A stretch of 64,000 nucleotides of DNA from Trichuris trichiura (GCA_037903355.1 JBAJFE010000034.1:310001-374000), one strand, 5' to 3'. Counted from the first letter of the stretch, positions 1 through 11,381 are shown. Notes: a model not told the origin generated them from the letters alone. A program made the numbers and translations.

Positions 1-1641
1 CATTTTAGAAGACTAACTTTGCGTTTTCTCGGGTTGAATAGTTACAGACGAGTGTGAAAGTGATGGTAGATATCATCAGATCGGTAGATGTAAGCTTAAT
101 TGGCCGTTTTCGTCTTGTCAGTAAGGATTACTATGCGGGGATTATCACAAAGGCAAGGCCACATTATTGTATGTCGTATAAGGAAGCTTTGTTTAACAAC
201 CGTTCTACCTGCTCTTATCTTTGAGCAGTGACCGATTTGAGAGCGTGCACTCTTCTCAGTTCTCACCAGCGCCTTTCTTCCTGCGAAACTTATTTTAAAA
301 GACAAGATGCACTCACTGATACATTTCACGGTTTGAGCCTATTTGAGGTTGCAGCGGAGGTCTTTTACATTGCGTAGCGTTCTCATTTGTGGGAAGCGTT
401 GATATCGACAATAGCGTTTTTGTGTAGCCGTAATTTTTCATTGTGCACCCGAGCTAGGATATTGAAACCGCGCTTTTTCGTGAGCAGATAGCCAGTCCCG
501 TTCACAATGAATAAGGACTGAAGCCAAAGCAGACGAATGCACCATCATTTTACGTTTGCGTAAGACAGATGGACAGATGGAAATGTAAGCGAAAGTGCAC
601 AACATAATAGGAAAAGCTATCTGTAATTGTTAGACTTCTGCATGCATTCCTCATTCGTTTAGAAGAGTACAATTCGCTAATGGTTTTTAATCAGGTTGAA
701 CGTTTTCAGCATCTCTTCAGAAGGTAGGAAAGTGAGCCATAATGTCATCTCCCCGATCAAAAAGTTTAGCTAGAAGGCTTTAAAAAGTTTTTGCTTCCAA
801 AGGCAGACTGAAGCGGGAAGTTAGACTATTCTATAATTCAGATTAATGCATTTTACTTGGCAATTTTCTTAATACATTATCACATTTTCATACTCCATCT
901 ATAAAAATGATTTGAATTTAAAGTTTTATATGCTTTCCAATTACTATGGACGCAACCTTAGCGTAAATTAAAACAGAATAAATAACATTACTTCGCAAAG
1001 CAGTGTGATAGGTGTAATTTCCAAATCTAAGCTTCGTTTGTATGTTGAACGTTCTTTCTCGACAAAAGCGTTTGAACTAATTCGCTGTTTAGCTAAAGCA
1101 GCCGCCCTTCACGTGCACCACTATGCAACACTATGATGCGATTTAAATTTCTTGCCTGTCCCACTTTTGCGACCACCTTCCTCACTGACTATTTCTAAAG
1201 AAGCGCAATTCTGTTTGAAAGAACAACGGTGAGATGCTCGTAAACTGAGGGAATCAATCCTTCCTGTTCAATCGATCATTGCATTAGCTTGAAGTAATCA
1301 GAACCTATTCACGCGTTTGACAGCATTTTGGTTCGTGTCTTTCTTTGGTATGATCAGCTAGGCGATAAAGAATCAGTAATTTGGCGCTTCCCTTAAGCAA
1401 CGTAGCATTAATACCGTATGAGCGTTAGTCGTGGAAAAGTGGCTTCCAAAGCTCAGCTGAAATATCCAACTAAGTTTCCAGTTCACTTTTCGTTTTGATT
1501 GGTTTGAAGCATACAAGTGCTGGGCTTTTCCCTGCGTGCGCTGTTGTTCTTGCTGAGACATCAGTTAGGAAACTCCCAATTCTGTCTTTTCAGGAAGCGC
1601 AAAAAAGCGTTTCGTCAAACAAATAACTGTTTACATTTTAG
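1..1641. other. Unassigned upstream DNA, probably intron or 5' part of the next gene
   Basis: I see no convincing coding exon, RNA gene or transposon terminus here. The gene that begins to be readable at 1642 enters through a splice acceptor, so at least one earlier exon must lie in this stretch or before the window. I could not identify it. Confidence 0.4.
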
Positions 1642-2991
1642 GTCCTTTAATAGAAATTAAAAACTTGTTGACTGCTGTGTGCATTACGGCAGTTGCTATG
1701 GCTATTTTTGCAGTTGCCGCCATGCAAACCTGGTAAGGTCATCCGTGCCTTTTTGAAGAACAATTTTAACGGAGATAAAGTTCAGTTATTGTTACAAACT
1801 GCTTCGTCGGAAATGCAGCTACTCATCGTCGAGTAAAGACATGTTCGAGACTGAGCGCAATCCAGATAAGGCCAATGCTCAGGAAGTACGCTATTTTTTT
1901 CACTTTTCTATACTAACAATAAACCTGATACTTACAGCAAGTAATTCCTGCGGCAAAAATTTTGGCCAGGATAGACGAGTTCGACCTTTTGACTCCATTA
2001 ACACCAACAATCATTCCGACAAGTGTATTTACCTTAACAGGGAATGTTGTACAGGGACAGCAGTACTGTCACTCGCCGGGAAGAATAACCCTTTTTCCGC
2101 TCGGCTGTTCAGTTCGCAAAGTGAACAACAGTCGTATTTATTGCTCACCGGACAAACCAGATTATGTCTACAGTATTTACAATACTGGATTGCCCTTTAC
2201 GGGAACGAAGAGTCCTCACGAAGAGCTTGATTTGATATCAATGGACAGAGTAAGTACTCAGTCTAAGTTTCTTTTGAACTTTTATGTTTTGCAAGCTCAT
2301 TTATATACACTATGACAACAAGTTGGAAATTATAACTAGCGTGATATTTGCATTTTGTTGCTTAAAAGAAATTTTCCAGACGACAAGTACATCAGCAAGA
2401 GAAGTTCAAGAAGGATTGAATGGAAGCTACAAGCTACGGCCTGCCATGAATGGTGTACTTAAACCGGAGCGAAGCTCCAGTGTTCCTACCTCATCTACGC
2501 AGATAACCAGCACGGATGACGTCATCAGTGCCAAGTACGTACCAAATGGTTATGAGCAGTTGGCTGACCCGAACTGTGAATCTAAAAGCTACAAGCAAAA
2601 TGGCATCGTACCTAGTACGTCAAGCAGCAATAATTTGAGCAGTCCTAGCGAAAGCAGCATCTGCGGCAGCGCTTCCGGTTTGGATACAACTGATTCTTTA
2701 AGTGACAATGTCTTCGGCTGTGACGACGGAAGCGTTGCAGTTATGGAACGCTTCTCAGAAATACGTTTGCTTTCTGAAAACAGCTTGAACCCATCGCAGT
2801 CGCTCAAAACAAATGGTAACCACTGCCAGTTAAATTGTGCAACAATGTTGCCCGAAGGCTATTCAGCGAGACTTCCAAATTTGGATAAAATAATTGAAGA
2901 GACTGAGTCGGAGACCGACAACTCCAGGATTGCCTCCTACGGGATCGAGCATAACGGCAGTATGCGCAAAGAAAAGAGAGCTCGCAGCTAG
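1642..2991 (+). CDS. 3' exons of an unknown single-pass membrane protein (partial)
   Basis: Four exons are read from splice sites and phase: 1642-1732, 1819-1885, 1938-2249 and 2380-2991. Introns of 52-130 bp have GT donors (gtaagg, gtacgc, gtaagt) and AG acceptors, and all phases join without a stop. The first visible exon encodes about 20 hydrophobic residues rich in Ala, Val, Ile and Met, so it is a membrane segment. The third exon encodes about 104 residues with three Cys, in the motifs QQYC, LGCS and IYCS, which suggests a disulphide-stabilised ectodomain. The last exon (203 residues) is rich in Ser, Asn and acidic residues and looks disordered. The stop is TAG at 2989-2991. I do not recognise the family. 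The 5' end is missing, so start and topology are open. Confidence 0.6.
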
Positions 2992-4662
2992 CGTCAACGT
3001 ATTCTTTTAATTGAAGAACTAATGGTTTATGAACAAATAAGCAGTAGAGTTCGCGATGGTGTAGTTGCTATCTGAACAGCTTTTTGCTTCATTTATCCCT
3101 AAGTCCGTCTGCGATGGAAATCCATGTGAAACAAAGCTCGTATATGACATGGTCTGCCAAGTCGTTGTGCATCTTCAATGTCTGTTGAACAATTCCTTAC
3201 AGCCAAATTCCTCCGGAACTGTATTATTAAGGCTATATCAAGTTTTACTGTTATAACTTACTTTTGTTAGTATACGTGCCAGCGGACGTAAATTCGTTCC
3301 AAAGGTGATTATCTGAATTCCTGAAGTTTTAGGCGTATAACAGTGCGTATATAGCAGGATTGCTTTCGTGCTCTTAGAGTAAGCTTATTCTAAATTATTC
3401 CTAAATGTAGGCTCCACTTTTTCGACTGATTTTATAAGTGAGGATGAGCTATTTCATCCAAGTAAGCGATACGCTTAATCTCGTGCCTGGGCGTGCATGG
3501 CTGTAAGACAAACTTTAATGCGGTTTTACAATTACCAACTTTATCTCCCACTCCAGTTGTTTCGTCAGTGCGTGTAGAAGTGCTCACAGGTCACTAAAAA
3601 TCGTTTATTTTCATAAATAATTACTGTTTACGACAGAAGTCAATGACGAACAAACGAAAAGATTTCTCCAATGTTTTGCTCACCTTTCGTAACTGTCGTT
3701 GGCATTCTCAACGCTCTTTGCAATGTATGCTGACTGTTGACATATTCACTGTAAACTAACCTACTGGTGTGTGTTTCCCACATCGTCTTGCTGCGCAGCC
3801 TGAACATTGCTTACGTCTTCTAAAGCACCTTTCGTGACGTTATAAGAAGGTACGATGACTTTGAAAACGTAGCACCTTAGTGCGGGACAGTGCAGTTTGA
3901 GTACCTGATGTTGTTACGGAACATTTTTCGTAATAACATTAAGTTCTTAAAAAACTGCGATTATTCACACGAGTGAGGACGCATCTGCGGTTTGGTTTCA
4001 TATTTTTTACGGACAACAATATCGAGTTAATGTCATATCGCAGGTATAAAGTGCAAAACATCTGTGCGTGATCTGTTCATTTTGCCCTGTACGTTTTAGT
4101 CTGATTTATATATACGTTACCTAGTAATTTGAACACGCGACGTAAATATAAACATTTGTTAAACAGGCTTGCATGAGGTATAACTGCAAAAAGTGGTCTG
4201 CATACGTTCAGTGCAGATTAGCCACCGTAGGCATAACTATTTACTATAAGACTGTAGCAAAGGTTCTTCTCTTTATCTAATGACGTAAAGGACCTTTTGG
4301 CTTATAGACCTAAGAAAAATCGGTGATAGCGTTGCGTGATGGAATATCAATGTTGTGCAGCAAATTGCCTTATGATTGAAGGCTTTCAATTGCAATATTG
4401 CAGAAACTAGTAAGAGAAGGAGCTTTATTTTGAAAACGCTGCAAGCAGTGCGAGCCACACAGCATGCGCAATTGAGCTCAACCGTAAATACCGTTTAACT
4501 TTTATTAACAATAGAAACTATGACAAATCAAGAAGACATTCAGCGAAGTAAACAGTAGGGCCAACTGACGAGGCATTATTCCTTGACCATCTTGAGCAAG
4601 AGATTATTCGTCTGAGTTCATCCAATGACAGAAGCAAAGTGAAAGTCAGTTTCTCCATGGCT
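2992..4662. other. Intergenic, nothing recognised
   Basis: This is the region between a + gene and the 3' end of the minus-strand dynein light chain gene, so the two genes converge here. Short open frames do not resemble known proteins and lack splice support. No repeat termini were seen. Confidence 0.4.
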
Positions 4663-5157
4663 TTATGTTCTCTTGTAAAGCAAAAATGTCATGTGGTCAA
4701 TTTTAACGGCAATGAAGCAATGATCTGCGAGTGGAAGACAGCAATCGAAGTGTTCTCCTGCAATACACGCCCAGTCCGGTTGCCAAGCGTCATCGAAAAA
4801 AGTCTTCATAAATTCTACCATGTCGTCATTGCTCGTGTAACTGAAATAGAAATGAAAAGGTGAGCAAGATATAAACCGAAGACTATTTTCTGTTCAACGT
4901 GAGTTTCTTAAGAAGTGACTCTGGCTAGACACGACTTTAGACTATAGGCACCAGCACACCAATATCTTGATTTAGTTATCTTCCCCCTACGTAATAGTCA
5001 CAGCCGTCCCGCACACTGGCATTTCATAAGCTGACAAATTTTTGGTAAAGCCTTCTTACCTGTCAACTGCTTGTATGGCACAGTTCAGCGCGTCGAGAAC
5101 CAGGTCGTCGTCCATTTCAGGAGAACAGACAACTTCAAAAGTACGCCTCTGCCCCAT
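4663..5157 (-). CDS. Divergent dynein light chain (LC8-like), two exons, 91 aa
   Basis: LC8 light chains are small dimeric hub proteins of dynein and many other complexes. Exon 1 is 5157-5060 (ATG at 5157-5155) and exon 2 is 4840-4663, separated by a 219-bp intron (donor gtaaga, acceptor tttcag). The phases join to give 91 residues against the usual 89. Family landmarks are all in order: an N-terminal helix ending in DALNCAIQAVD (residues 22-32), FMKTFFDD (43-50), the P-x-W-x-C-I-x-G core (54-61), Phe64, and a C-terminal FLLYK strand (85-89). Odd points: the usual His before Phe-Ile in the peptide-binding strand is Cys74, and residues 65-73 match the LC8 consensus poorly. It is therefore a divergent paralogue whose cargo groove may differ. 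Neither exon appears as a full-length open frame; the gene was found from splice sites. Confidence 0.75.
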
Positions 5158-5843
5158 GACGACGACGCCTGTCTTTCTGTGAACAAGAGCAAGCAAGCGC
5201 GCTGAATACCAACGTCTGACAATGATTAAGTGACAGTGAGCTACTGCAACTTGAGTTTAAATGATTTTTGTTCGCTGAATTTAAACGAACTTTTCTGGAA
5301 TGCAGGTTCAAGAGCACATCATTAGTATGATTTTGACTGTGTAAATTAAACAAGTAATTTAGGCTTAGAGTTCACTGCTTGCATATCGCTTACTTGTAAC
5401 TTGTGTGTGCTCCAGTAAAACTGTGATTAGCGAGGTCTTTCTAGGGTAGTTTGTCCGTATTATTATGTTAACTCACACATTCGTCAGCAGGAACTTTGTT
5501 TTCAGTGTATTCATAAATTGTAAAAACTTTAGAATTTATTTGAGTAGAAGGTTTTTATAATGGGTACATGAGTTTTTCTTCTTGTGATCACTGTGTTTCC
5601 GTTGGGTTGTTTCAGTATTCTGCCCGCAAACATACAGTAATCTGAGAGGTAAACAGAGAAATCTAGCCACATCTTGTTAGCGAAAAGTAAAGATGCCCAG
5701 ACTGAACATTGCGTCTTTCTCAGGTCCTAATCGTCTGCAGTATAAACGACTTTATTCTTGCATCAGAACGCAGCTCTTCTATTGTTGCATGCAGCAGTGC
5801 TGGTTAAGTCTGCACTTAAACGAGTCGTTCGGTTTATTTAGAG
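5158..5843. other. Upstream region of the dynein light chain-like gene
   Basis: It should contain the promoter of the minus-strand gene ending at 5157, but I see no unambiguous promoter element. It is otherwise unassigned. Confidence 0.35.
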
Positions 5844-6067
5844 CATAGTTTCTCAACCTGTTTTGCCCCAGGGCTCTCCTAGGCCTTGTCAGGGCCCACC
5901 AGGGCCCCCTAGGCCTTGTCAGGGCCCCCCTAATCCTTGTTAGGGCCCACCGTTTATTGGGACAATGTCGTGCCGCATTATCCTCCAGGGCCCCCTGGCT
6001 TCCAGGGCTCCCATAAAATCTCCCAGGGCCCCCCAGGGGGCCCCAGGGCTCACGTTGAGAAACACTG
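5844..6067. mobile_element. hAT-type MITE, copy 1 (224 bp)
   Basis: The ends are CATAGTTTCTCAACC and, reverse-complemented, CAGTGTTTCTCAACG, which resemble hAT terminal inverted repeats. Flanks ATTTAGAG and ATTAGAG(C) look like an 8-bp target-site duplication with one indel. The interior is very GC-rich, made of repeated AGGGCCCCC and CTAGGCC units unlike its surroundings. It is about 90% identical to the copy at 37914-38140. It has no coding capacity, so mobilisation by a hAT transposase is inferred. Confidence 0.8.
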
Positions 6068-7305
6068 ATTAGAGCAAGATACATAGCGGCCAAAAGGGTC
6101 AGAAACAATACGTAAGTACATTTTCGGGTCCTGTCGGCTATGCGCACAACCGTCTGAGAAACGAAAGTCCCTTTTTGGCAAGCGTGCGACCATCCTGTTC
6201 TGCACCGCCTGGCGAGAATGCCAACAACGTAAGCTTAAGCAAAACTGTAAAGTTTATGTTTACTTTTAGGCGTAGAAGAAAGCTGAACAAAGTGTCTGGC
6301 AAAGTTATGACGGTGGGCTGCAAAACTGACAAACTCGCATTTTCTATTATTTGCTGGCGAATCACTGTGACTGGCCGATTTAATCGGTAGTACAAATCGC
6401 ACTGCCATTCCCAATCATTTGATCTGGCTGTGATCCCGCCTGTGGCTATGGGAATTGATTGACTCATTAATGCTTACCCGCAGTTCCTCTGTAAACTGAT
6501 TTTCTATGCCTCGGTTGTTACACAGTCTTGCTCGACTGCACGGTTGCTGTGATGCCAACTTTAAATTTAAGTGTAGTGTGAAAACGGCTGCAAGACCCAT
6601 TAGATCTGGTTGGTTTTGCAATCCCTGTCATACTGTACCTTTGCTTATCATCCTGCACTACTCTCCGCTAAGCCTAAACTTAAAAACAAGCTTTCAGTTT
6701 TTGCTTAGACTTACTTAAGGGCAGAACAGGACAGCTGGCATGCTGGTTTAAAAGGACAATACAGGATTGTCACGGGCTAACCAGAAAGGAACCTGCATTT
6801 CTCAGAAGGTTGGGCGCACAACCGTCAAGAGTCGGTAAGACTTTTGCGTATCGCTTTTTTCGTTTCTGGTCACCTGTCAAATTGCCGCTAAGTACAAACT
6901 ATTCGTTTTTTCACCGCAGCAAGGCTAATACTAAAAGCAGAACTTTTGTGTCTGTCACGACTCGCTGTCAGGGTACGAAGAGTAGGAACTGTAAAGTGTG
7001 ATTTTGACAGCCAAAAAATATTACTTTTATCCTGATATCTTAAACCGCAGCGGTTTGCTCGTGTTAGTTTTGTCCAAATGTTTTTATTGTATTAATAGAA
7101 GGTTCTGACGCGCCCAGTTTGTCCGTAAACTTTCCCACGGAAAAACATACAGGCTCGTTAAAAGACAGCCGTGTTCAAACATATCGCGTCCAAGTATTGC
7201 TCACCTTCACACCTCAGCTCATATTCGTTTTATTGCTATGCGCTATTAGAGCCTGTTGCGCGAATCGCACTCAAGTCGGTCAGACTTGCAAACACTTCTT
7301 GGTTA
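6068..7305. other. Unassigned DNA outside the inverted duplication
   Basis: No gene was recognised. It shows no similarity to the right-arm flank and does not contain the missing 3' part of the Tigger transposon. This matters for interpreting the breakpoint at 7623. Confidence 0.4.
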
Positions 7306-7613
7306 TTTCGAAAGACAGGATGTCTTTTAACAGGCTTCAATAGTTTCATGGTAGATCTTCAGTTTCACGGGTTTGGCCTGTTGGATGTATCTGTAAGTAA
7401 ACTTCAAAATGCCCTACCAACGGATGGATGAGCAAATTGTTAGAGAAATTACAGAGCAATTTGTATACCGTACGTTTCAGGACTGCTCGGGTTCCGTCGT
7501 CAGCAGTGTTGGGGAGAAGATGTTTATTCGGTAAGGGGTTTATATAGCGCATGGGTACAATGGGTGTTTGATTAGTTGGGTAGAGCGCAGCATTGGAATT
7601 TATTAATCGGCGC
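7306..7613 (-). mobile_element. Penelope-like element, 3' fragment at the outer breakpoint
   Basis: About 300 bp match the 3' end of the PLEs at 13991 and 25650 (minus orientation), starting at TTTCGAAAGACAGG and running back to just inside the end of the PLE ORF. It abuts truncated Tigger sequence. At the join, the 12-mer AATTTATTAATC occurs twice (7597-7608 and 7614-7625), five bases apart, which looks like template slippage or end-joining filler. Confidence 0.85.
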
Positions 7614-7906
7614 AATTTATTAATCCAAATCCTGAGTAGTTTTTCCATTTCTTCCAGTACCTTAGGCCTTGTTCTTATTGACATCGCAATACTTGAACTG
7701 ATACCGTTTACGCAAGTCTGTTTAATTTTTTCTGCATTGCTCCTAATGGTCTGCAAGGTTGATTCCTTTATGCCAGTAGCTTTGACGATATTCCGTGTCG
7801 TCTCATTCCGTTCACACCGTTTCAGTATCTCAAGCTTCTCTCCAACAGTCAGCGCCTTTCTTTTTCGACCACTACCAGCTGACTTCGAATCAGGAATCTT
7901 AGACAT
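7346..7906 (-). pseudogene. Chimeric ORF: Tigger CENP-B-type HTH fused to PLE 3' tail
   Basis: A 186-codon open frame starts at the Tigger transposase ATG (7906). Residues 1-93 are the CENP-B N-terminal/Psq-like DNA-binding domain of the transposase (GRKRKALTVGEKLEILKR). From about residue 95 the frame continues through the breakpoint at 7623 into the PLE 3' region, including its hammerhead motif, and ends at 7346. The DDE nuclease is absent. It is a by-product of the rearrangement, but an intact DNA-binding domain with a new tail could be expressed. The Tigger 5' end (TIR CAGGTAGTTCTGGTATAAC, TA at 8437-8438) lies at 8436. Confidence 0.75.
7466..7509 (-). ncRNA. Hammerhead-ribozyme-like core in PLE fragment
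   Basis: On the minus strand: CTGACGA box, a hairpin beginning CGGAAC, then GAAACGTAC. Stem II has mismatches compared with the younger PLE copies, so this one is probably decayed. Confidence 0.55.
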
Positions 7907-8436
7907 TTTCAGATACTCAAAGGCTATCCTCAGATCGCGGAGTCGGAAAAAATACTTAAGAATTGAGCTCGCAATCAGACGGTGTGAATGCTTTCCGAAT
8001 TCAGTGCTAGCGTACTACGACTCACTGGAAAACCTGTACGATGCCTGCGCTTCGGGAAAATTGAAAATGGAAACGTCGTCTGTACACATGTTCCTGTCGG
8101 CGCGAATTATTCCACCGCACGTGAATACCGATCAGTAGCCTGTTTGAGTATGCATATCGCAGGGTGCACAGCTGGGTCGGACACTACTTCTGATAAGAAT
8201 CCTAAACGTTTCTGTCACATTTCGCTTGCTCGTGACCGAAGAACGCGCAGAAGCTAACATAAGCATAAGCATAACAGCGCGGCCTTTGCTCTCGGTGGAT
8301 GAAAACACGGGGAGACTGCCATAAACCCACGCTTTCCAGCCGGCGAAATCGCGTTATGTCAGAAAGTGCTACGATTTCAAAATCGCATATGAGCGAAAAC
8401 GCGTTATTTGAACACGAGTTATACCAGAACTACCTG
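7623..8436 (-). mobile_element. Truncated Tigger (5' part), left arm
   Basis: It matches the first 814 bp of the complete Tigger at 31204-33925, including the 5' TIR and TA flank. The rest is missing in this arm. The one amino-acid difference seen in the shared coding part is Val for Thr next to LEEMEKLL. Confidence 0.85.
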
Positions 8437-8438
8437 TA

Positions 8439-9758
8439 ACAAACATAGTAAGCAAACTATGTTCTGCGTGATACAAAGGTATGGCACACATATCGCATAA
8501 CTGTTCATACCTTAATGACTCTAAATGCATCACATGCTGACAAGGGATCTCTGAAAAGGAAGAAACGCCTATGCAATTGGCTCGTAAAGCGGAGAACAAC
8601 AGTATCTGCTCATTAAAGCCGCAGTTTTACAATTCTTTGGAAGGAAAATTCCTTTCACTACATTCCATACAAACGACTTTCAGCGTTCAGAATACTGCTA
8701 GTCCAATCGCAAACGTCTCGAAAACTCTGCATTGCCCATCTGGAACCAAATAAACGGTTTTTTAGGCGTAGAAATCATACAGCTTAGTGATGCTATTACA
8801 AAAATGTGTGGGAGTAATGTGACATGACTAACGACAAACTGGAAAAACGTTGACTAATGGTAAACAAGACCAAAGTAGAGAAAGAGTAATTGAAGAAAAA
8901 CGAATGCAGTGAAGAAGAAGAGAATTACGAGGGAAATAACAGCGCGAAAGTTGGAAAAACTGAGGTAAGTTAGAAAAAACGCAAAAAATGAAATTTAAAA
9001 AACTGAAAAAATTAGAAAAAACAAAGCAGATTAAAATCGGCAATAAAACAGACAGACTCTGATTTTCTAAGATTCCGACAAGGAACCCAGGCAAAATTCG
9101 TCTCATTGGTTTCACTGTTTTTGTACAGTCATTTTCTTCTAACCTGAATTCCCACGATTTTTCGCGAATTTTCGCGTATTTTCTTACAGAAGTCCTCGAC
9201 GGGTGTTTAGTTAAGTAGTCGATTACTGACCTAATCCCTTATGCTTGATTCTTTTGCTCGTTCATTATTAAGTACTGCGCACAGTATAGCATAAGTGCTC
9301 CTCCGAAGCTCAGTTCTATTGATAAACAAATAGAGTCGTTTCCTTTTTCTGTTAACACGAAATTCGCATTGATCATTAAGAAGAACTGCTTTTCAAAGCT
9401 TAATTGTTTGCTGAAATTACTCAGATAACTTTTCGCTACTTTGTGATCGTTGGCTGCGCGTTATTCTAATACCCGTCAGTCCCTGTGCGTAACTTTTGCC
9501 GATTCTACAGTGCTTCAAAGACTAAGAAAACCAATTGCCGTTTGCGTAAATCAATTGGAAAATAAACGGTAAGCACATCTTGACTGTTGCCGCGCATATG
9601 ACATTCAAGGAGAGCCGTAAGTTCCGTTCTTATCTATTTTAAGCGGGAACGTTTTGGTTCACCTGCATTCTGCCGCCCATTGCCTGATTACTTTTTTTTG
9701 TTGCTGTATGGTAGTACCAGCGCTTCTCTGAAAGCTTGTTCGAGTACTGTTCTTTGCG
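8439..9758. other. Upstream region of TRMT2A-like gene, left arm
   Basis: It is single-copy apart from the duplication. It includes an A-rich, low-complexity stretch at about 8870-9050 that opens a Phe-rich minus frame, which I regard as spurious. It presumably contains the promoter of the gene at 9759. Confidence 0.4.
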
Positions 9759-11381
9759 ATGGATGGGCTATCAAACACCGTAGACGTAACTTTGGACTCT
9801 CTTAGCATCACTGAGGAAAATAAAACAATGACTTTGCATGGCGAAGACCAGTCCCGTGTTATTGTTCGAAATTGGCCACCATTCGTGGGTCCGAAAGATG
9901 CCAGGAAGTTGTGCCATCGTCTTGGCTTGTCTCCAAAGAAAATTTGCCCGCTGAAAGATCATGTTTACTTGACATTTGAAAATAACGAAATGTCATCGCT
10001 GGCTGTAGAAAAGTTGAATAGATTCACGTTGAAAAAGTACACGCTTAAAGCTAAGCAAACCGGTCGAAATCGCTCAAACGCACTGGATAGAATGAAGCGG
10101 CATGGCGAAAATGATTCGGAAGAAAGTGATTCTGTTAACATAACTGACGTTGTTACACCGTGGCACGATGTTTCTTATGAGGAACAGTTGGAACGGAAAC
10201 ATGCTAACTGTTTGGCATTTTTGAAGGACGTTTCCTTAGCCATGGCTGTCGCTGGCAAGGAAACAATTCCTTCCAGTAGGCATTACGGAATTTTGGAAGA
10301 TATACGTGCGTCACCGAAAGAAAATGGCTATCGCAATAAGTGCGAATTTTCAGTTGGTTACAACAATGGGTATGCAGAAATTGGCTTTAGGCTTACTCGC
10401 CATAGAGAAGGTTGTACGGTAGCAGCCGCGGATGATTGCAAGCATATTCCTACGGTGATGAAATCTGTTGTAAGGCAATTTCGTAATTTCATCCTGTCTT
10501 CGGGTAAAGCACCCTATGATGTGGATACTAAGGAAGGATTTTGGCGCATGTTGACTGTACGCTGCTACGAAGAGGGCACATTAATCATCATAACAGTTAA
10601 TCCGTCTGGGTTGGACGCGACATGTATTGCAGAAATAAAAAAGGAAGTTGTGAATCACTTCCTTTATCAGGACATGACGACGTTGCCCATATCATCCATC
10701 TACTATCAGGAATTGCTCAATTCAAGCGACGAGGCTCGTTACGAACTTCTAAGCGGCAGTGCGTATGTTTACGAGAAGTTGTTTGATATGCGCTTTTGTA
10801 TTTTACCTTCGGTCTTTTTCCAAGTCAACACCAAAGGATGTGAGGTGTTGTATAGCGCGGTTGAGGAACTATGCAAATCAACAAAAGCAGACGTTCTATT
10901 GGATATTTTCTGCGGGACAGGTGCGCTTGGCTTATGTCTTGCAAAGAATTATAAGCACGTGATTGGAATTGACTTAAACAAGGAAGCGATTGAAAACGCG
11001 AAAGCAAATGCGTCTGCCAACAAAATAAACCACTGCGACTATTTTTGCGGACAGCTAGAAAATCTCATTTTCAACGTCCTGGAGCTTGATGCAGTGAAAG
11101 GATCCAAGTGTGTTGCCGTTTTGACCCCCACTAGAGCGGAAATTGATCAGAAAGTTATCATTGCATTGCGGGAATGTAAAGCCGTGCTCTTCTTAGTTTA
11201 TATTTCGTGCAATATCATGCGCTCTAAGAAAAACATGATCGACCTTCATCGTCGACCTTCTAAGCGATTTTATGGTAGTCCGTTTAGCTTGGTGAGAGTT
11301 GTGCCGGTGGATATGTTTCCCATGACGCCTCATTATGCGACATTAATGCTGTTCAAAAAAGTGACATTGTGTTATGGTTAG
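9759..11381 (+). CDS. TRMT2A-like tRNA m5U methyltransferase homologue, left copy; catalytic motifs degenerate
   Basis: It is a single-exon ORF of 540 aa. The N-terminal RRM-like domain is at about residues 32-100 (VIVRNWPP). The class I methyltransferase domain carries motif FFQVNT and SAM-binding motif I, LLDIFCGTGALGLCLA (about 380-395). The family methylates U54 of tRNA using a Cys nucleophile and a Glu general base (RlmD/RumA Cys389 and Glu424). Here the nucleophile is present (VYISCN, Cys484). The DPPR/DPAR motif is TPTR (456-459), and the HxE glutamate is Ala (TPHYA, Ala527). Both copies share these changes. SAM binding may survive, but methyl transfer as known in the family is doubtful. 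An AATAAA lies about 40 bp after the stop. The lack of introns, while other genes here have them, suggests a retrogene origin, though no poly(A) tract or TSD was seen. Confidence 0.9.
   Translation: MDGLSNTVDVTLDSLSITEENKTMTLHGEDQSRVIVRNWPPFVGPKDARKLCHRLGLSPKKICPLKDHVYLTFENNEMSSLAVEKLNRFTLKKYTLKAKQTGRNRSNALDRMKRHGENDSEESDSVNITDVVTPWHDVSYEEQLERKHANCLAFLKDVSLAMAVAGKETIPSSRHYGILEDIRASPKENGYRNKCEFSVGYNNGYAEIGFRLTRHREGCTVAAADDCKHIPTVMKSVVRQFRNFILSSGKAPYDVDTKEGFWRMLTVRCYEEGTLIIITVNPSGLDATCIAEIKKEVVNHFLYQDMTTLPISSIYYQELLNSSDEARYELLSGSAYVYEKLFDMRFCILPSVFFQVNTKGCEVLYSAVEELCKSTKADVLLDIFCGTGALGLCLAKNYKHVIGIDLNKEAIENAKANASANKINHCDYFCGQLENLIFNVLELDAVKGSKCVAVLTPTRAEIDQKVIIALRECKAVLFLVYISCNIMRSKKNMIDLHRRPSKRFYGSPFSLVRVVPVDMFPMTPHYATLMLFKKVTLCYG

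Noticed and set aside
8828..9115. Phe-rich 95-codon minus frame (and its twin at 30525-30812)
   Set aside because: It is the antisense of an A-rich low-complexity stretch, with no domain or splice support.
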